Shown: positions 31,422 through 40,601 of the stretch, one piece after another | How the letters are laid out: each line of letters opens with the position of its first letter | How positions within the stretch are numbered: position 1 is the first letter of the stretch | From: Roseovarius sp. THAF27 | GTDB lineage: Bacteria; Pseudomonadota; Alphaproteobacteria; Rhodobacterales; Rhodobacteraceae | Direction of reading: 5' to 3' | Assembly (NCBI RefSeq): GCF_009363655.1 | Contig: NZ_CP045393.1 | Location: 3,596,001-3,660,000, forward strand | Length of the DNA stretch: 64,000 nucleotides | Translations under genes and position numbers: made by a program | The notes under the pieces: model-generated | Databases searched by the model: none | Seen by the model: the letters and a program-made list of their open reading frames with translations, nothing else | What the model was told of the DNA's origin: nothing

Positions 31422-32986
31422 TCGCCCCTCCCGTTGAACACCGTGTCCTTGTGGGCCCGGTCCCCGTTCGAGATGTCCTCGACCCACAGACGTACATCCG
31501 TGGCGTCACTCCGTGCGGCCTCCGACCCCTGCGGCGCGATCAGGTAGACGCGCTGCAAATAGGTCTCGTTCGCCGGCACATCTACCGTTTCATAGGGGGT
31601 GCCTTCAAGCTGCACGCGCACCGACGGGTCCCCCTTGACCGAAATCCGCATCGGGCGCGCCTCGCCATGCTTGTTGCGCAGCCGCACCTCGTAGGTGTTG
31701 CGGATCGACCCGTCCGACAGGGTGACGAAGGTCGGGTTGCGCACCGGCGCCACCGTCAGGTCGATATCCGCCCGGATGAACAGCGCAAAGAGCAGCCCCG
31801 CGCCCACCAGCGACCACAATGATGTATACATGATCGTCCGGGGCCGCAGGATATGCTTCATGATCGGCTTCGGCGGCTTGCCCTCGCGCTCGCGCACCTC
31901 GTCGGTCAGCGCCATGTAGTCGATCAGGCCGCGCGGCTTGCCGATCTTGGCCATGATGTCGTCGCAGGCGTCGATGCACAGGCCACAGGTGATGCACTCC
32001 ATCTGCTGCCCGTCGCGGATGTCGATCCCCATCGGGCAGACATTCACGCAGGCCATGCAGTCGATGCAGTCGCCAGGCCCCTTCGCCGCCGCCGTGGCAT
32101 CGGGCACCATGTCGCTCTCGCCATTGGGCACCGGCGTCCGGGCGTAACTGCCCCCGGCGGTTGCCCCGGCGGCGTGCGATGCCGCCTCGGCCTTGACCGC
32201 GTCCTCGGTCTGCCGCCGCCGCACGTTGCCCTTGCCGCGCGGCTCGCCCCGCCAGTAGCGATAGCCGATGGTCAGCGTATCCTCGTCCATCATCGCCGCC
32301 TGGATGCGCGGCCACGGGCAGGCATAGATGCAGATCTGCTCCCGCGCGAACCCGCCGAAAAAGAACGTCGTGCCGGTCAGGATCGCAATGGTCGTATAGG
32401 CGATGGGATGCGCGTCCAGCGTGAAAAGATCACGCAACAGCGTCGGCGCATCGGTGAAATAGAACACCCAGGCACCCCCCGTGGCCACCGCGATCAGCAG
32501 CCACAGCGCCCACTTGGTCAGCCGCAGGCGCAGCTTGCGGGCATCCATCTTCTTCTGACGGTGCAGCCGCAGCCGCGCGTTGCGGTCCCCCTCGACCCAG
32601 CGTTCCACCAGGATGAACAGGTCCGTCCACACCGTCTGCGGGCAGGCATAGCCGCACCAGACCCGGCCCAGCGCCGAGGTGAACAGGAACAGGCCCAGGC
32701 CCGCCATCACCAAGAGCCCTGCCACGAAATAGAATTCATGCGGCCAGATCTCGATCCAGAAGAAGAAGAATCGCCGGTTCGCCATGTCCACCAGCACTGC
32801 CTGGTCGGGCAGCGACGGCCCCCGGTCCCAGCGGATCCACGGCGTGACGTAATAGATCCCCAGCGTAAAGATCATCAGGATCCATTTGAAGTTGCGGAAC
32901 CAGCCGCTGACGCGCTTGGGAAAGACGGGCTCCCGCGCGGCATAAAGGCTGGGCGGGGTTTCGGGGGACTCAGATGTAGAGGACAC
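31418..32986 (-). CDS. ccoG: cbb3 oxidase accessory protein CcoG (RdxA/FixG-type)
   Basis: CcoG is a membrane-bound iron-sulfur protein that reduces Cu(II) for oxidase assembly. The 522-residue product has about five membrane helices in its first 400 residues, cysteine motifs CGYACP and CIYACP, and two ferredoxin-type [4Fe-4S] motifs (CIDCMACVNVCP and CITCGLCIDACD). A C-terminal Ig-like IG_FixG domain follows (about 405-520). It is the first gene of ccoGHIS. An FNR-type box is centred 74 bases upstream of its start, so it should be induced at low oxygen. Confidence 0.95.
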   Translation of the reverse strand: MSSTSESPETPPSLYAAREPVFPKRVSGWFRNFKWILMIFTLGIYYVTPWIRWDRGPSLPDQAVLVDMANRRFFFFWIEIWPHEFYFVAGLLVMAGLGLFLFTSALGRVWCGYACPQTVWTDLFILVERWVEGDRNARLRLHRQKKMDARKLRLRLTKWALWLLIAVATGGAWVFYFTDAPTLLRDLFTLDAHPIAYTTIAILTGTTFFFGGFAREQICIYACPWPRIQAAMMDEDTLTIGYRYWRGEPRGKGNVRRRQTEDAVKAEAASHAAGATAGGSYARTPVPNGESDMVPDATAAAKGPGDCIDCMACVNVCPMGIDIRDGQQMECITCGLCIDACDDIMAKIGKPRGLIDYMALTDEVREREGKPPKPIMKHILRPRTIMYTSLWSLVGAGLLFALFIRADIDLTVAPVRNPTFVTLSDGSIRNTYEVRLRNKHGEARPMRISVKGDPSVRVQLEGTPYETVDVPANETYLQRVYLIAPQGSEAARSDATDVRLWVEDISNGDRAHKDTVFNGRGE

Positions 32987-33053
32987 GGATAGCTCTCGCT
33001 CCGATATGGTCTGTTGCGCCCCTGCGTTCTGACACGCCCACGGCGCGAATACT

Positions 33054-33067
33054 TTGACTCAGGTCAA
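33054..33067 (-). promoter_or_regulatory. FNR-type box before ccoGHIS
   Basis: TTGAC-TCAG-GTCAA is a symmetrical FNR/FixK-like site, one base per half from the TTGAT-N4-ATCAA consensus. It lies 68 bases upstream of the ccoG start and overlaps the stop codon of the lysR gene behind it. Confidence 0.7.
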
Positions 33068-33957
33068 ACCGCCGCGTCGGTCCTCTCGGACGCCTGCCGC
33101 CGCAGCCACGTCACGAAGGCCCTTGCCTTGGGCCGCAGCACGCCAGGCCGGGTGACGATGTGGTACCCCGTTTCACCCGCATCCCGAAACAGCAGCTTCA
33201 GCCGCCCCGCCTCCAGCTCCGCCTCGACCGAGGACATGGCGGTGCTGATCACCCCCTGCCCGGCCCGCGCGCCGTCCAGCATCAGGTTGCCGGGGACCTG
33301 CGTCACGCTCTTGGCGCGCCCTTCCGTCACCCCGTGCTTGCGCAGCCAGTCGGTGGATTCCGACGTGCCCAGCTCCTCCAGCCACGGATACGCCAGCAGG
33401 TGCTCGGGCCGGGTGATCTCGCAGTCGCCCACCAGCTTGGGCGCGGCGGTGATCACGATGTCCGACGGCACCAGCATCTCCACCTCCAGCCCCGGCCAAT
33501 TGCCGTCGCCGAACCGGATCGCAAGGTCATAGCCCCCCGGCGTCAGCTCGTGCAGCTCCGCCGACGGGTTGATCATCAGGTCCACGCCCGGGTGCCGCGT
33601 CTGGAAATCCATCAGCCGCGGCATCAGCCAGGTCGAGGCGAACAACTGCGTCGTCGACACCTGCACCGCCCGGTCCGCATCGGCCCCGGTCAGGGCGTCG
33701 ATGCTGCGCGCGATCGTGTCGAACCCGGTCTTCAGCGCATCGGCCAGCTCGCGCCCCTCGGTGGTCAGCTGCAGCTTGCGCCCGCTGCGATCCACCAGCG
33801 GCACCCCCATCCGCGTCTCCAGCGCCTTGACCTGCTGGCTTATCGCGGCATGGCTGACATTCAGCGCCGCCCCCGCCGCCTGGGCCGAGCCGGTCTCGGA
33901 CAGGGCCGCAAAGGCGCGCAATGCCGTCAGGGGCGGGAGGGTCAGCCAATCCGTCAT
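33064..33957 (-). CDS. LysR-family regulator, GcvA-like
   Basis: The 297-residue product has an N-terminal helix-turn-helix (about 6-65; PPLTALRAFAALSETGSAQA, then SHAAISQQVKALE) and a LysR substrate-binding domain (about 90-290). The PPLTALRAFAA start is typical of the GcvA group, which includes regulators of glycine cleavage and of beta-lactamase. It is divergent from a tiny gene, the same arrangement as the LysR gene at 53698. It stands between the two cco operons, which are usually adjacent, so it probably belongs to an inserted segment together with the hydrolase. Confidence 0.93.
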   Translation of the reverse strand: MTDWLTLPPLTALRAFAALSETGSAQAAGAALNVSHAAISQQVKALETRMGVPLVDRSGRKLQLTTEGRELADALKTGFDTIARSIDALTGADADRAVQVSTTQLFASTWLMPRLMDFQTRHPGVDLMINPSAELHELTPGGYDLAIRFGDGNWPGLEVEMLVPSDIVITAAPKLVGDCEITRPEHLLAYPWLEELGTSESTDWLRKHGVTEGRAKSVTQVPGNLMLDGARAGQGVISTAMSSVEAELEAGRLKLLFRDAGETGYHIVTRPGVLRPKARAFVTWLRRQASERTDAAV

Positions 33958-34054
33958 GTAATCTCAGCTTACATATCGGAATTTTTCCTGAGTCGCAATG
34001 ACGCGCTATAGGTGCCAGATTGAGGCTATCACACGAACCCGAAAGGAACACGAC

Positions 34055-34210
34055 ATGCTTGGTATTCTTTCAGATAGCTTCCGCACCGCCACCCGCCTCA
34101 ATGACACCAACATTCGCGAGGGCCGCGGCCACTGGGCGCCCAACACGCGCTTCGACAACCGCCGCGATGCCGAGCTTGAGGCGCATCGCATCGCCCGCCT
34201 GCCGCGCTAG
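34055..34210 (+). CDS. tiny basic protein divergent from lysR
   Basis: The 51-residue product (beginning MLGILSDSFRTATRLNDTNI) is rich in Arg, Asn and Asp and has no membrane span. A good AAAGGAA lies before the ATG, and the gene is divergent from a GcvA-like LysR gene. This fits the pattern of small DUF1127-like proteins that Rhodobacteraceae place beside LysR genes, but I cannot confirm the family from this sequence. Expression is probably controlled by the adjacent LysR protein. Confidence 0.55.
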   Translation: MLGILSDSFRTATRLNDTNIREGRGHWAPNTRFDNRRDAELEAHRIARLPR

Positions 34211-34219
34211 GCCGACCCA

Positions 34220-34339
34220 ATGTTCGAGGCCCGCATCTTTCATCCCAAACCGGCCTCGCGCCCCCGGCCCTGTCCCTGGCCCTGGCGCACGCGCCGCTGG
34301 CCCTTCCAAACTCCTGATGTCGGCCCGCGCGCGCGTTAG
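34220..34339 (+). CDS. possible 39-residue Trp/Pro/Arg-rich peptide
   Basis: Nine bases after the previous tiny gene an ATG opens a 39-codon frame rich in Pro, Arg and Trp (for example RPCPWPWRTRRWPFQTPDV). The composition is like that of cationic, membrane-active peptides. It lacks a good ribosome-binding site, and its 3' end runs into a hairpin. It may be a real co-transcribed peptide or chance in GC-rich sequence. Confidence 0.3.
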   Translation: MFEARIFHPKPASRPRPCPWPWRTRRWPFQTPDVGPRAR

Positions 34340-34406
34340 GCGCGCGGGGCTTCTCCCCTGACTGGCCCGTGGTCCCGGTCTCATGGCCGCGCCACGGGTC
34401 TTTTTT
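34324..34406 (+). terminator. hairpin and Rho-independent terminator after the tiny genes
   Basis: A first GC stem (34324-34332 and 34340-34348) is followed by a second with arms CCCGTGG (34366-34372) and CCACGGG (34392-34398) and then TCTTTTTTG. The second has a clear U-tract and should end the transcript of the tiny genes before the hydrolase gene. Confidence 0.7.
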
Positions 34407-34425
34407 GACCAACAGGACCCACCTT

Positions 34426-35244
34426 ATGACCTGGAACCTGGCTCACACCGCAGACACGCCCGCCGGCCCCGTCGCCTGGGGCAGCGCCGGGTCGGGTCCG
34501 CCGCTCGTGCTTGCCCATGGCTGGCCGTGGTCGTCGGTGTCGTGGCACCGGCTCATCCCCGCCCTGGCCGAAACCCATAGCGTCCACTGGTACGACATGC
34601 CCGGATATGGCCGCTCCGGCAAACGCGCCGATCAGCCCACCGGCCTCGACGTGCAGGGACAGGTCTTTGCCCACATGCTCACCCATTGGGGCCTCGACCG
34701 CCCCCGCGTCGTGGCGCATGATTTCGGCGGGGCGACCAGCTTGCGCGCGCATCTGCTGCACGGGGCCGAATTCGACCGTCTCGTGCTGATGAACGTCGTG
34801 GCGATGCGGCCCTGGGGGTCGGCTTTCTTCGATCATGTCGGCCGCCATGTCGACGCCTTCACCGGCCTGCCCCCGCATATCCACGAGGCCATCGTGCGGG
34901 CCTATATCGGCGGAGCGCTGGTCACCGGCCTTGATGCCGACGACACCGAGGCGCTCGTCGCCCCCTGGCTGGATGACGCCGGACGCGCCAGTTTCTACCG
35001 CCAGTTCGCCCAGGCCGACGAGGGCTTCACCGCCGATATCGAACCCCGCTATGGCGAGGTCCGCTGCCCGGTCACGATAATCTGGGGAGAGGCCGATCCC
35101 TGGATCCCGCTCGACCGGGGCCGCGCCCTGCATGGCCTGATGCCAGGGTCGGACTTTAAGACGCTGCCGGGCGTCGGCCACCTGCCCCAGCTCGAAGCGC
35201 CCGAGGCGGTATTGCGCGCCCTGTCGGGCGTGCTCGAAAACTGA
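34426..35244 (+). CDS. alpha/beta hydrolase with Asp nucleophile (haloalkane dehalogenase/epoxide hydrolase-like)
   Basis: The 272-residue product is a soluble alpha/beta hydrolase. The oxyanion segment HGWPWSS is at 31-37. The nucleophile elbow reads VVAHDFGGATS, so the nucleophile is Asp99, as in haloalkane dehalogenases, fluoroacetate dehalogenase and epoxide hydrolases, not Ser. An acid (WGEADPWIP) and the catalytic His in GVGHLPQ (H252) follow. The substrate is unknown. The ATG at 34426 begins the homologous part; the upstream extension crosses the terminator. It stands alone, convergent to ccoNOQP. Confidence 0.88.
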   Translation: MTWNLAHTADTPAGPVAWGSAGSGPPLVLAHGWPWSSVSWHRLIPALAETHSVHWYDMPGYGRSGKRADQPTGLDVQGQVFAHMLTHWGLDRPRVVAHDFGGATSLRAHLLHGAEFDRLVLMNVVAMRPWGSAFFDHVGRHVDAFTGLPPHIHEAIVRAYIGGALVTGLDADDTEALVAPWLDDAGRASFYRQFAQADEGFTADIEPRYGEVRCPVTIIWGEADPWIPLDRGRALHGLMPGSDFKTLPGVGHLPQLEAPEAVLRALSGVLEN

Positions 35245-35249
35245 CCTGG

Positions 35250-35305
35250 TGAAACGAAAAACACCGGCCCCTCCTGGAATGCGCGAACAGAGGGAGGGGC
35301 CGGTG
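35250..35305 (-). terminator. strong terminator of ccoNOQP (and of the convergent hydrolase)
   Basis: The 13-base arms CACCGGCCCCTCC (35262-35274) and GGAGGGGCCGGTG (35293-35305) pair perfectly around an 18-base loop. On the minus strand the stem is followed by TTTTTCGTTT, a proper U-tract, placing the stop 57 bases after ccoP. Confidence 0.85.
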
Positions 35306-35361
35306 CCGTCCCGGGGGCATTGCAATAGTGCCTCCGGGAATTTCGATATGGGAACGTCAGC

Positions 35362-36228
35362 TCATTCGCCGCCGCCCAGCTGGTGGACATAGGCCGCCAC
35401 CGCGCGGATCTCGGCCTCCGTCAGGCGCTCTTGCCAGGGCGGCATCACGCCAAAGCGCGAGTTCCACACCGTCTCGTAAAGCGCGTCGTAATCCCCGCCA
35501 TAAAGCCAGATCGCGTCGGTCAGGTTGGGCGCGCCCTGTTCGACCATGCCCTTGCCCTGCTCGCCGTGGCAGGCGGCACAGTTGTACTCGAACACTTCCG
35601 CACCGGCTTCGGCGGCTTCCGCGTCCTGCGGCTCGCCCGACAGGGACATTACGTGGTTCACCACCTGCACGACCTCTTCCTCGGTCAGCAGCTCGTCACG
35701 ACCAAAGGCCGGCATGGCCGAGTAGCGCGCGTCGGGGTCCTCGTCGTTGCGGATCCCGTGGGTGACGGTGGTATGGATCGCCTCCATCGTGCCGCCCCAC
35801 AGCCACGCGTCGTCCGACAGCGTCGGATAGCCGGTGGCCCCGCCACCCTCGCGCCCGTGGCACTGCACGCACCAGGTGTTGAACACCGCCTCTCCGGCCG
35901 ACCGGGCATAACCTGCCAGCTCGTCATCGCCGGGGATCGCCGCCAGCTCGGCACTTGCCAGCCGCTCGTTGATCTGCGCGTTGGCCGCCTCGGCCGCCTC
36001 GATCTCGGTCTGCACGTTGGCCCGGGTCGAGTACCCCAGGTAACCTTGCGTCGCGCCCGAGATCATCGGCCAGGCCGGATAGGCGATCGTGTACCACACG
36101 CCCCAGATGATGGTGGCGTAGAACACCCACAGCCACCAGCGCGGCAAGGGATTGTTGTACTCCTCGATCCCGTCCCATTCGTGGCCGGTCGTCTCGACCT
36201 CGTGCTTGTCTTGCGGTTTCTTAGCCAT
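35362..36228 (-). CDS. ccoP: cbb3 cytochrome c oxidase subunit III CcoP
   Basis: CcoP is the dihaem cytochrome c subunit that feeds electrons to the oxidase. The 288-residue product has one N-terminal membrane helix (WWLWVFYATIIWGVWYTIAY) and two haem c motifs, CVQCH and CAACH, each with a distal Met further on. The ATG at 36228 overlaps ccoQ by eight bases, and the conserved HEWDGIEEYNNPLPRWW segment follows. It is the last gene of ccoNOQP. Confidence 0.96.
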   Translation of the reverse strand: MAKKPQDKHEVETTGHEWDGIEEYNNPLPRWWLWVFYATIIWGVWYTIAYPAWPMISGATQGYLGYSTRANVQTEIEAAEAANAQINERLASAELAAIPGDDELAGYARSAGEAVFNTWCVQCHGREGGGATGYPTLSDDAWLWGGTMEAIHTTVTHGIRNDEDPDARYSAMPAFGRDELLTEEEVVQVVNHVMSLSGEPQDAEAAEAGAEVFEYNCAACHGEQGKGMVEQGAPNLTDAIWLYGGDYDALYETVWNSRFGVMPPWQERLTEAEIRAVAAYVHQLGGGE

Positions 36229-36427
36229 TGTTCTGGTCCTCCTCGGAGGCACGGCGCGTGGCCGGGGCCGGCGCATCTTCGTTGCGGAAGGGAATGTCGG
36301 CGACATCCTGGTAGGCGCCCCGCGATCCGGGCCGCATGACCCAGAGCACGACGCCGATGAAGAAGGTGAAGAGCGCCAGCAGCATCCAGCTGTCCGCGAA
36401 CTCCCTCAGCAGGGAATAGGTGTCCAT
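36221..36427 (-). CDS. ccoQ: cbb3 oxidase subunit IV CcoQ
   Basis: The 68-residue product has a single membrane helix (SWMLLALFTFFIGVVLWVMR) followed by the short conserved segment RPGSRGAYQDVADIPFRN. CcoQ stabilises the complex and, in Rhodobacter sphaeroides, takes part in redox signalling to the PrrBA system. It lies between ccoO and ccoP and overlaps the latter. Confidence 0.94.
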   Translation of the reverse strand: MDTYSLLREFADSWMLLALFTFFIGVVLWVMRPGSRGAYQDVADIPFRNEDAPAPATRRASEEDQNNG

Positions 36428-36439
36428 CGTCGTCCCTCC

Positions 36440-37240
36440 TTACCGGCTGGCCACGGGCGTGAAGGTCGAGAAATCGACCAGCGTGCCCAGCATCTGCAGA
36501 TAGGCGATCAGGGCGTCGGCTTCGCTGATGCCCGGACGGCCGTCGAAATTGGCCACCTGCGCGCTTTCGCCATACCGCTCGATCAACCCGTCATAGTCGC
36601 TGTCGGGATCGGCCTGCGCCTTGAAATCCGCCTGCGCGTTTTCCACATGCGCGTCCTCGTAGGGCACACCCACCAGCTTGTGCGTCGCCAGAAGCTCATC
36701 CACGTACTGCCCGTCGATCAGCCGCTCCTCGAGATAGCCATACTTGGGCATCACCGATTCCGGCACCACCGATTGCGGGTCGCGCAGGTGGTCCACATGC
36801 CAGGCGTTCGAGTACCGCCCGCCAACGCGCGCCAGGTCCGGCCCGGTGCGCTTCGACCCCCACTGGAACGGGTGGTCGTACTGGCTCTCTGCCGCAAGGC
36901 TGTAATGCCCGTACCGCTCCACCTCGTCCCGCATCGGCCGGATCATCTGGCTGTGGCAGACGTAGCATCCCTCGCGGATGTAGATGTCACGCCCGGTCAG
37001 CTCCAGCGGGGTGTAGGGACGCATCCCTTCCACTTCCTCAATGGTGTTCTCCAGCCAGAACAGCGGTGCGATCTGCACGATGCCGCCGATGGTCACCACC
37101 AGGAAGGCAAAGATCGCCAGCAGGGTCACGTTGCGTTCCAGGATCTGGTGCCGGTCCAGGAAGGTCTTCTTCTTGGGCCGGTCCCCCACGCCCGAGGCCG
37201 AAGCCGGCATCGGGGGTTTCTGCATTCTATCGTCAGCCAT
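36440..37240 (-). CDS. ccoO: cbb3 oxidase subunit II CcoO
   Basis: CcoO is the monohaem cytochrome c subunit. The 266-residue product has one N-terminal membrane helix ([20 protein letters not shown]) and one haem c site CYVCHSQ. The downstream Met ligand region ([12 protein letters not shown]) is intact. Gene order N-O-Q-P is normal, and the spacing to ccoN is 14 bases. Confidence 0.96.
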   Translation of the reverse strand: MADDRMQKPPMPASASGVGDRPKKKTFLDRHQILERNVTLLAIFAFLVVTIGGIVQIAPLFWLENTIEEVEGMRPYTPLELTGRDIYIREGCYVCHSQMIRPMRDEVERYGHYSLAAESQYDHPFQWGSKRTGPDLARVGGRYSNAWHVDHLRDPQSVVPESVMPKYGYLEERLIDGQYVDELLATHKLVGVPYEDAHVENAQADFKAQADPDSDYDGLIERYGESAQVANFDGRPGISEADALIAYLQMLGTLVDFSTFTPVASR

Positions 37241-37254
37241 TTTTCCGGCCCTCC

Positions 37255-38859
37255 TTATTCAGCCGGGACAGCGGAGTTGTCGGTTTGCACCGCCGGGCTC
37301 CGTCTGACTGTCATGTAAAGGTTGTAGCACATGATGAGTGCACCGGAGAGGAACATGACCCCGCCCAGACCGCGCACCACGTACATCGGAAGCTTCGCGC
37401 TCACCGTGTCGGCGAAAGAGTTCACCAGGAACCCGTTGGCATCCACTTCACGCCACATCAGGCCCTCCATGATACCCGTCACCCACATCGACGCCGCGTA
37501 AAGAATGATCCCGATCGTCGCCAGCCAGAAGTGCCAGCTCACCAGGCTCAGGGAATACAGCCGCTCGCGGTTCCACAGCTTCGGCACCAGGAAGTAAAGG
37601 CAGCCGAACGTGATCATCCCGTTCCAGCCCAGCGCGCCGGAATGCACGTGCCCGATGGTCCAGTCGGTGTAATGCGACAGGCTGTTCACCGCGCGGATCG
37701 ACATCATCGGCCCCTCGAAGGTGGACATCCCGTAAAAGCCCAGGCTGATCACCATCATTCGGATCACCGGATCGGTCCGCAGCTTGTCCCACGCGCCACT
37801 CAGCGTCATCAGACCGTTGATCATCCCGCCCCAGGACGGCATCCACAGGATGATCGAGAACACCATGCCCAGCGTCGAGGCCCAGTCGGGCAGCGCCGTG
37901 TAATGCAGGTGGTGCGGACCGGCCCAGATATAAAGAAAGATCAGCGCCCAGAAGTGGATGATCGACAGTTTATAGCTGAACACCGGCCGCCCGGCCTGTT
38001 TCGGCACGAAGTAGTACATCATCGCCAGGAACCCTGCGGTCAGGAAGAAGCCCACGGCGTTATGCCCGTACCACCACTGCGTCATCGCGTCCTGCACGCC
38101 CGAAAAGACCTGCACGGACTTGGAACCGAAGATGCTCACCGGGATGCTCAGGTTGTTCACCACGTGCAGCATCGCGACCGTGATGATGAACGACAGGTAG
38201 AACCAGTTCGCCACGTAGATATGCGGCTCTTTCCGCTTCACCAGCGTGCCGACGAACACGGCCAGGTAGGACACCCAGACGATGGTCAGCCACCAGTCCA
38301 CGTACCATTCCGGCTCGGCATATTCCTTGGATTGCGTCGCGCCCAGCAGGTAGCCGGTCGCGGCCAGCACGATCACCAGCTGGAATCCCCAGAACACGAA
38401 CCACGCCAGGTTCCCGCCCCACAGGCGCGCCGCACAGGTGCGCTGCACCACGTAAAACGACGTCGCGATCAGGGCGTTGCCGCCAAAGGCGAAGATCACC
38501 GCGCTGGTGTGCAGGGGCCGCAGCCGGCCAAAGTTCATGTAGCCTTGCGCCCATTCGAAGTTGAGGCTCGGAAAGGCCAGTTGGAACGCGATGAACGTCC
38601 CCACCAGAAAGCCCACGACTCCCCAAAGCGCCGTGGCGATCACCCCGGCGCGCACGACCCCGTCCATGTATTCCCCGGACAGATCGACCACGGGGCGGTC
38701 CTCGTCCGTGTTGCGCAGCACCCAGATGAACATGCCCGCCGCCACCAGGGCGATGGTCAGCGCATTCACAAGGTACGCGATATCCCGTGCCTGGTTGGCG
38801 GCGAACAGCGCGAAGAACGCGATCAGCCCCAGCAGGATCAGTTTTACGTAGTTACCCAT
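37255..38859 (-). CDS. ccoN: cbb3 oxidase subunit I CcoN
   Basis: CcoN is the haem-copper catalytic subunit that reduces oxygen with high affinity. The 534-residue product has about twelve to fourteen membrane helices and the conserved His ligands ([10 protein letters not shown] for the low-spin haem; [13 protein letters not shown] and [15 protein letters not shown] for Cu[15 protein letters not shown] for haem b3). The ATG at 38859 begins the usual MGNYVKL; the longer frame to 39015 crosses the regulatory region. A perfect FNR box lies about 100 bases upstream. Confidence 0.97.
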   Translation of the reverse strand: MGNYVKLILLGLIAFFALFAANQARDIAYLVNALTIALVAAGMFIWVLRNTDEDRPVVDLSGEYMDGVVRAGVIATALWGVVGFLVGTFIAFQLAFPSLNFEWAQGYMNFGRLRPLHTSAVIFAFGGNALIATSFYVVQRTCAARLWGGNLAWFVFWGFQLVIVLAATGYLLGATQSKEYAEPEWYVDWWLTIVWVSYLAVFVGTLVKRKEPHIYVANWFYLSFIITVAMLHVVNNLSIPVSIFGSKSVQVFSGVQDAMTQWWYGHNAVGFFLTAGFLAMMYYFVPKQAGRPVFSYKLSIIHFWALIFLYIWAGPHHLHYTALPDWASTLGMVFSIILWMPSWGGMINGLMTLSGAWDKLRTDPVIRMMVISLGFYGMSTFEGPMMSIRAVNSLSHYTDWTIGHVHSGALGWNGMITFGCLYFLVPKLWNRERLYSLSLVSWHFWLATIGIILYAASMWVTGIMEGLMWREVDANGFLVNSFADTVSAKLPMYVVRGLGGVMFLSGALIMCYNLYMTVRRSPAVQTDNSAVPAE

Positions 38860-38959
38860 TTTGCGTCCCTTTGCCGTATGTCCGCACGGACGCCCCCCGG
38901 GGGCGCCGCACGGATCTATCAGACTGACCCGCTTATTTCCGATGGCGACTCGGGGCGCT

Positions 38960-38973
38960 TTGATCTGCATCAA
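38960..38973 (-). promoter_or_regulatory. perfect FNR box for ccoNOQP
   Basis: TTGAT-CTGC-ATCAA matches the FNR/FixK consensus in every defined base. It is the nearer of two boxes to ccoN in the divergent region shared with the universal stress protein gene. Confidence 0.8.
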
Positions 38974-38991
38974 AGGTTTTGCAGGTAACGG

Positions 38992-39005
38992 TTGATCCCC
39001 ATCAA
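38992..39005 (+). promoter_or_regulatory. perfect FNR box for the universal stress protein gene
   Basis: TTGAT-CCCC-ATCAA is also a perfect consensus site. Its centre is 67 bases before the usp start codon. With an activator at -41.5, transcription would start near 39040, which suits this gene. Confidence 0.75.
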
Positions 39006-39065
39006 GGCGCGCCACGCGGCCCGGACCTACGCTCTGCGCGAACGGTCAATAAACGGAGTACCGCA

Positions 39066-39914
39066 ATGTCCTGGAAAACGATCTTCTGCGCGCTGTCCGA
39101 CTTGTCCCGGGTCGAGCACACCCTGACCCATGCCGCCGATCTCGCCCGCCTGCACGGCGCGCATCTCGACGTGCTCAGCCTCGGTGTCGCCCGCGATCCG
39201 GCCACGCATTACTTCTCCGGCGCCGGCGCCTCCGCCATGATGGTGCAGAACATATTCGAAGGCTGCCACGAGGAAGCCGCCGAGATCGACAGCGCCGCGC
39301 GCGCGGTTCTGGGCAAGCAGGACGGTTTCTTCTGGTCCTGCGACAAGGGCGTCGCGCAGCTGGCCGACCTGGGGCACCATGTGGCCGACCGCGCCCGCTT
39401 TGCCGATCTCGCCGTGCTGCCCATGCCCTACGGCGAGGGGCTGGGCCCCGAGCTTGCCCCCCTGACCGAGGCGATCCTGTTCGACGGGCGCATCCCCGCC
39501 ATGGTCCTGCCGAACGCCGCCGACATCACCCTCGACCCCAGGCGGGTCGTGGTCGCCTGGAATGACGGGCGCGAGGCGCTGCGCGCGGTCCGCGACGCGC
39601 TGCCGATGCTGCAACGCGCCGACCGCGTGCATGTCGTGGTGGTCGATCCGCCGGTGCACGGCCCGAACCGCTCCGATCCCGGCGGGCTGGTCTCGCAATA
39701 TCTGGTGCGCCACGGCGTCACGGTCGAAATCGACGTGCTGTCGAAAACCCTGCCCCGCGTCGCCGACGTGCTCCTGCGCCGCGCGCAGGACATCGACGCC
39801 GACGCGCTGGTCATGGGCGCCTACGGCCATTCCCGCGTCCGCGAGGCGGTCTTCGGCGGCGCCTCCCGCCACATGCTGGAGCATGCGCCACTGCCGCTCT
39901 TCATGGCGCACTAA
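39066..39914 (+). CDS. universal stress protein, FNR-linked
   Basis: The 282-residue product belongs to the UspA superfamily. A full Usp unit with the ATP-type loop is in the second half (VVVAWNDGREALRAVRDALP, then VMGAYGHSRVREAVFGGASR), and the first half is a degenerate unit. Usp genes of this size next to cco genes occur in several alphaproteobacteria. The FNR box upstream implies induction when oxygen is limiting. The ATG at 39066 is chosen because the Usp fold starts there (MSWKTIFCALSD). Confidence 0.9.
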   Translation: MSWKTIFCALSDLSRVEHTLTHAADLARLHGAHLDVLSLGVARDPATHYFSGAGASAMMVQNIFEGCHEEAAEIDSAARAVLGKQDGFFWSCDKGVAQLADLGHHVADRARFADLAVLPMPYGEGLGPELAPLTEAILFDGRIPAMVLPNAADITLDPRRVVVAWNDGREALRAVRDALPMLQRADRVHVVVVDPPVHGPNRSDPGGLVSQYLVRHGVTVEIDVLSKTLPRVADVLLRRAQDIDADALVMGAYGHSRVREAVFGGASRHMLEHAPLPLFMAH

Positions 39915-39968
39915 GGCGGGGACCATCGCGGCGCTCGGGACAAGGCACAGGTCTTGTCCCCCTCGGCC

Positions 39969-40550
39969 TCAGACCGACCCGAGGTAGTACCCGATGGCCT
40001 CTTCCAGTTCCGTCTCCTCGTACCCGAAATGCGAACGCACGACCTCTTCCAGCTTTCGGTACGTGGCGGCGGCCTGGGCAAAGTTCGCCTCGACGGGGTT
40101 GTCCGCAAGCGCGTCCGCGGCGTGCCCCAGGCGGACGATCAACTCGTGGACCACCTCGTGCTCGGACAGGAGCTTGGCCACGACCTCCAAAAACATCCCG
40201 CCGCCCGCCGCCTCGATCCGCGGAAACATATCCGTGGTCTCGATGTCGTGGTGCAGCTTCAACACCTGGCACTCGCGCCCGCACAGCGTTCCGAACACGC
40301 GGAAATTTTCGGCCATGTCCAGCGACAGCACGATCTGCCTCAGGTCGTCGGGCGGGCTGTCCCGCGCCTCGATCCGCGCCAGCACCGCGCCGATCTGCGC
40401 CATCTCCATCAGGTAGTGCCGGTGGATCGCCGCCAGCTGCCGGCCCTGCCGCCGGTGCCTGTCCGTGGCCTCCGGCACAGGCGGCGCCGTCGGCCGCGCG
40501 GCTTCGTCAAGGGTAAGGTCGTCCAGCGAGCGGGTCGAAAGATCGGTCAT
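39969..40550 (-). CDS. hemerythrin-like (HHE domain) protein
   Basis: The 193-residue product has a four-helix HHE-type domain from about residue 40. Candidate di-iron ligands appear in order: IHRHYLMEM, LHHDIETTDMFP, LLSEHEVVHE and VVRSHFGYEETELE. Such proteins bind oxygen, nitric oxide or iron. The place between the cco/usp genes and fnrL suggests a role in oxygen or NO handling, as inference. The ATG at 40550 follows CTTTGTTAGCGGGC with no strong ribosome-binding site. Confidence 0.85.
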   Translation of the reverse strand: MTDLSTRSLDDLTLDEAARPTAPPVPEATDRHRRQGRQLAAIHRHYLMEMAQIGAVLARIEARDSPPDDLRQIVLSLDMAENFRVFGTLCGRECQVLKLHHDIETTDMFPRIEAAGGGMFLEVVAKLLSEHEVVHELIVRLGHAADALADNPVEANFAQAAATYRKLEEVVRSHFGYEETELEEAIGYYLGSV

Positions 40551-40601
40551 GCCCGCTAACAAAGCCCCCGCCCTCGTGAAGTCAAGACCGCCCAACACAC
40601 C

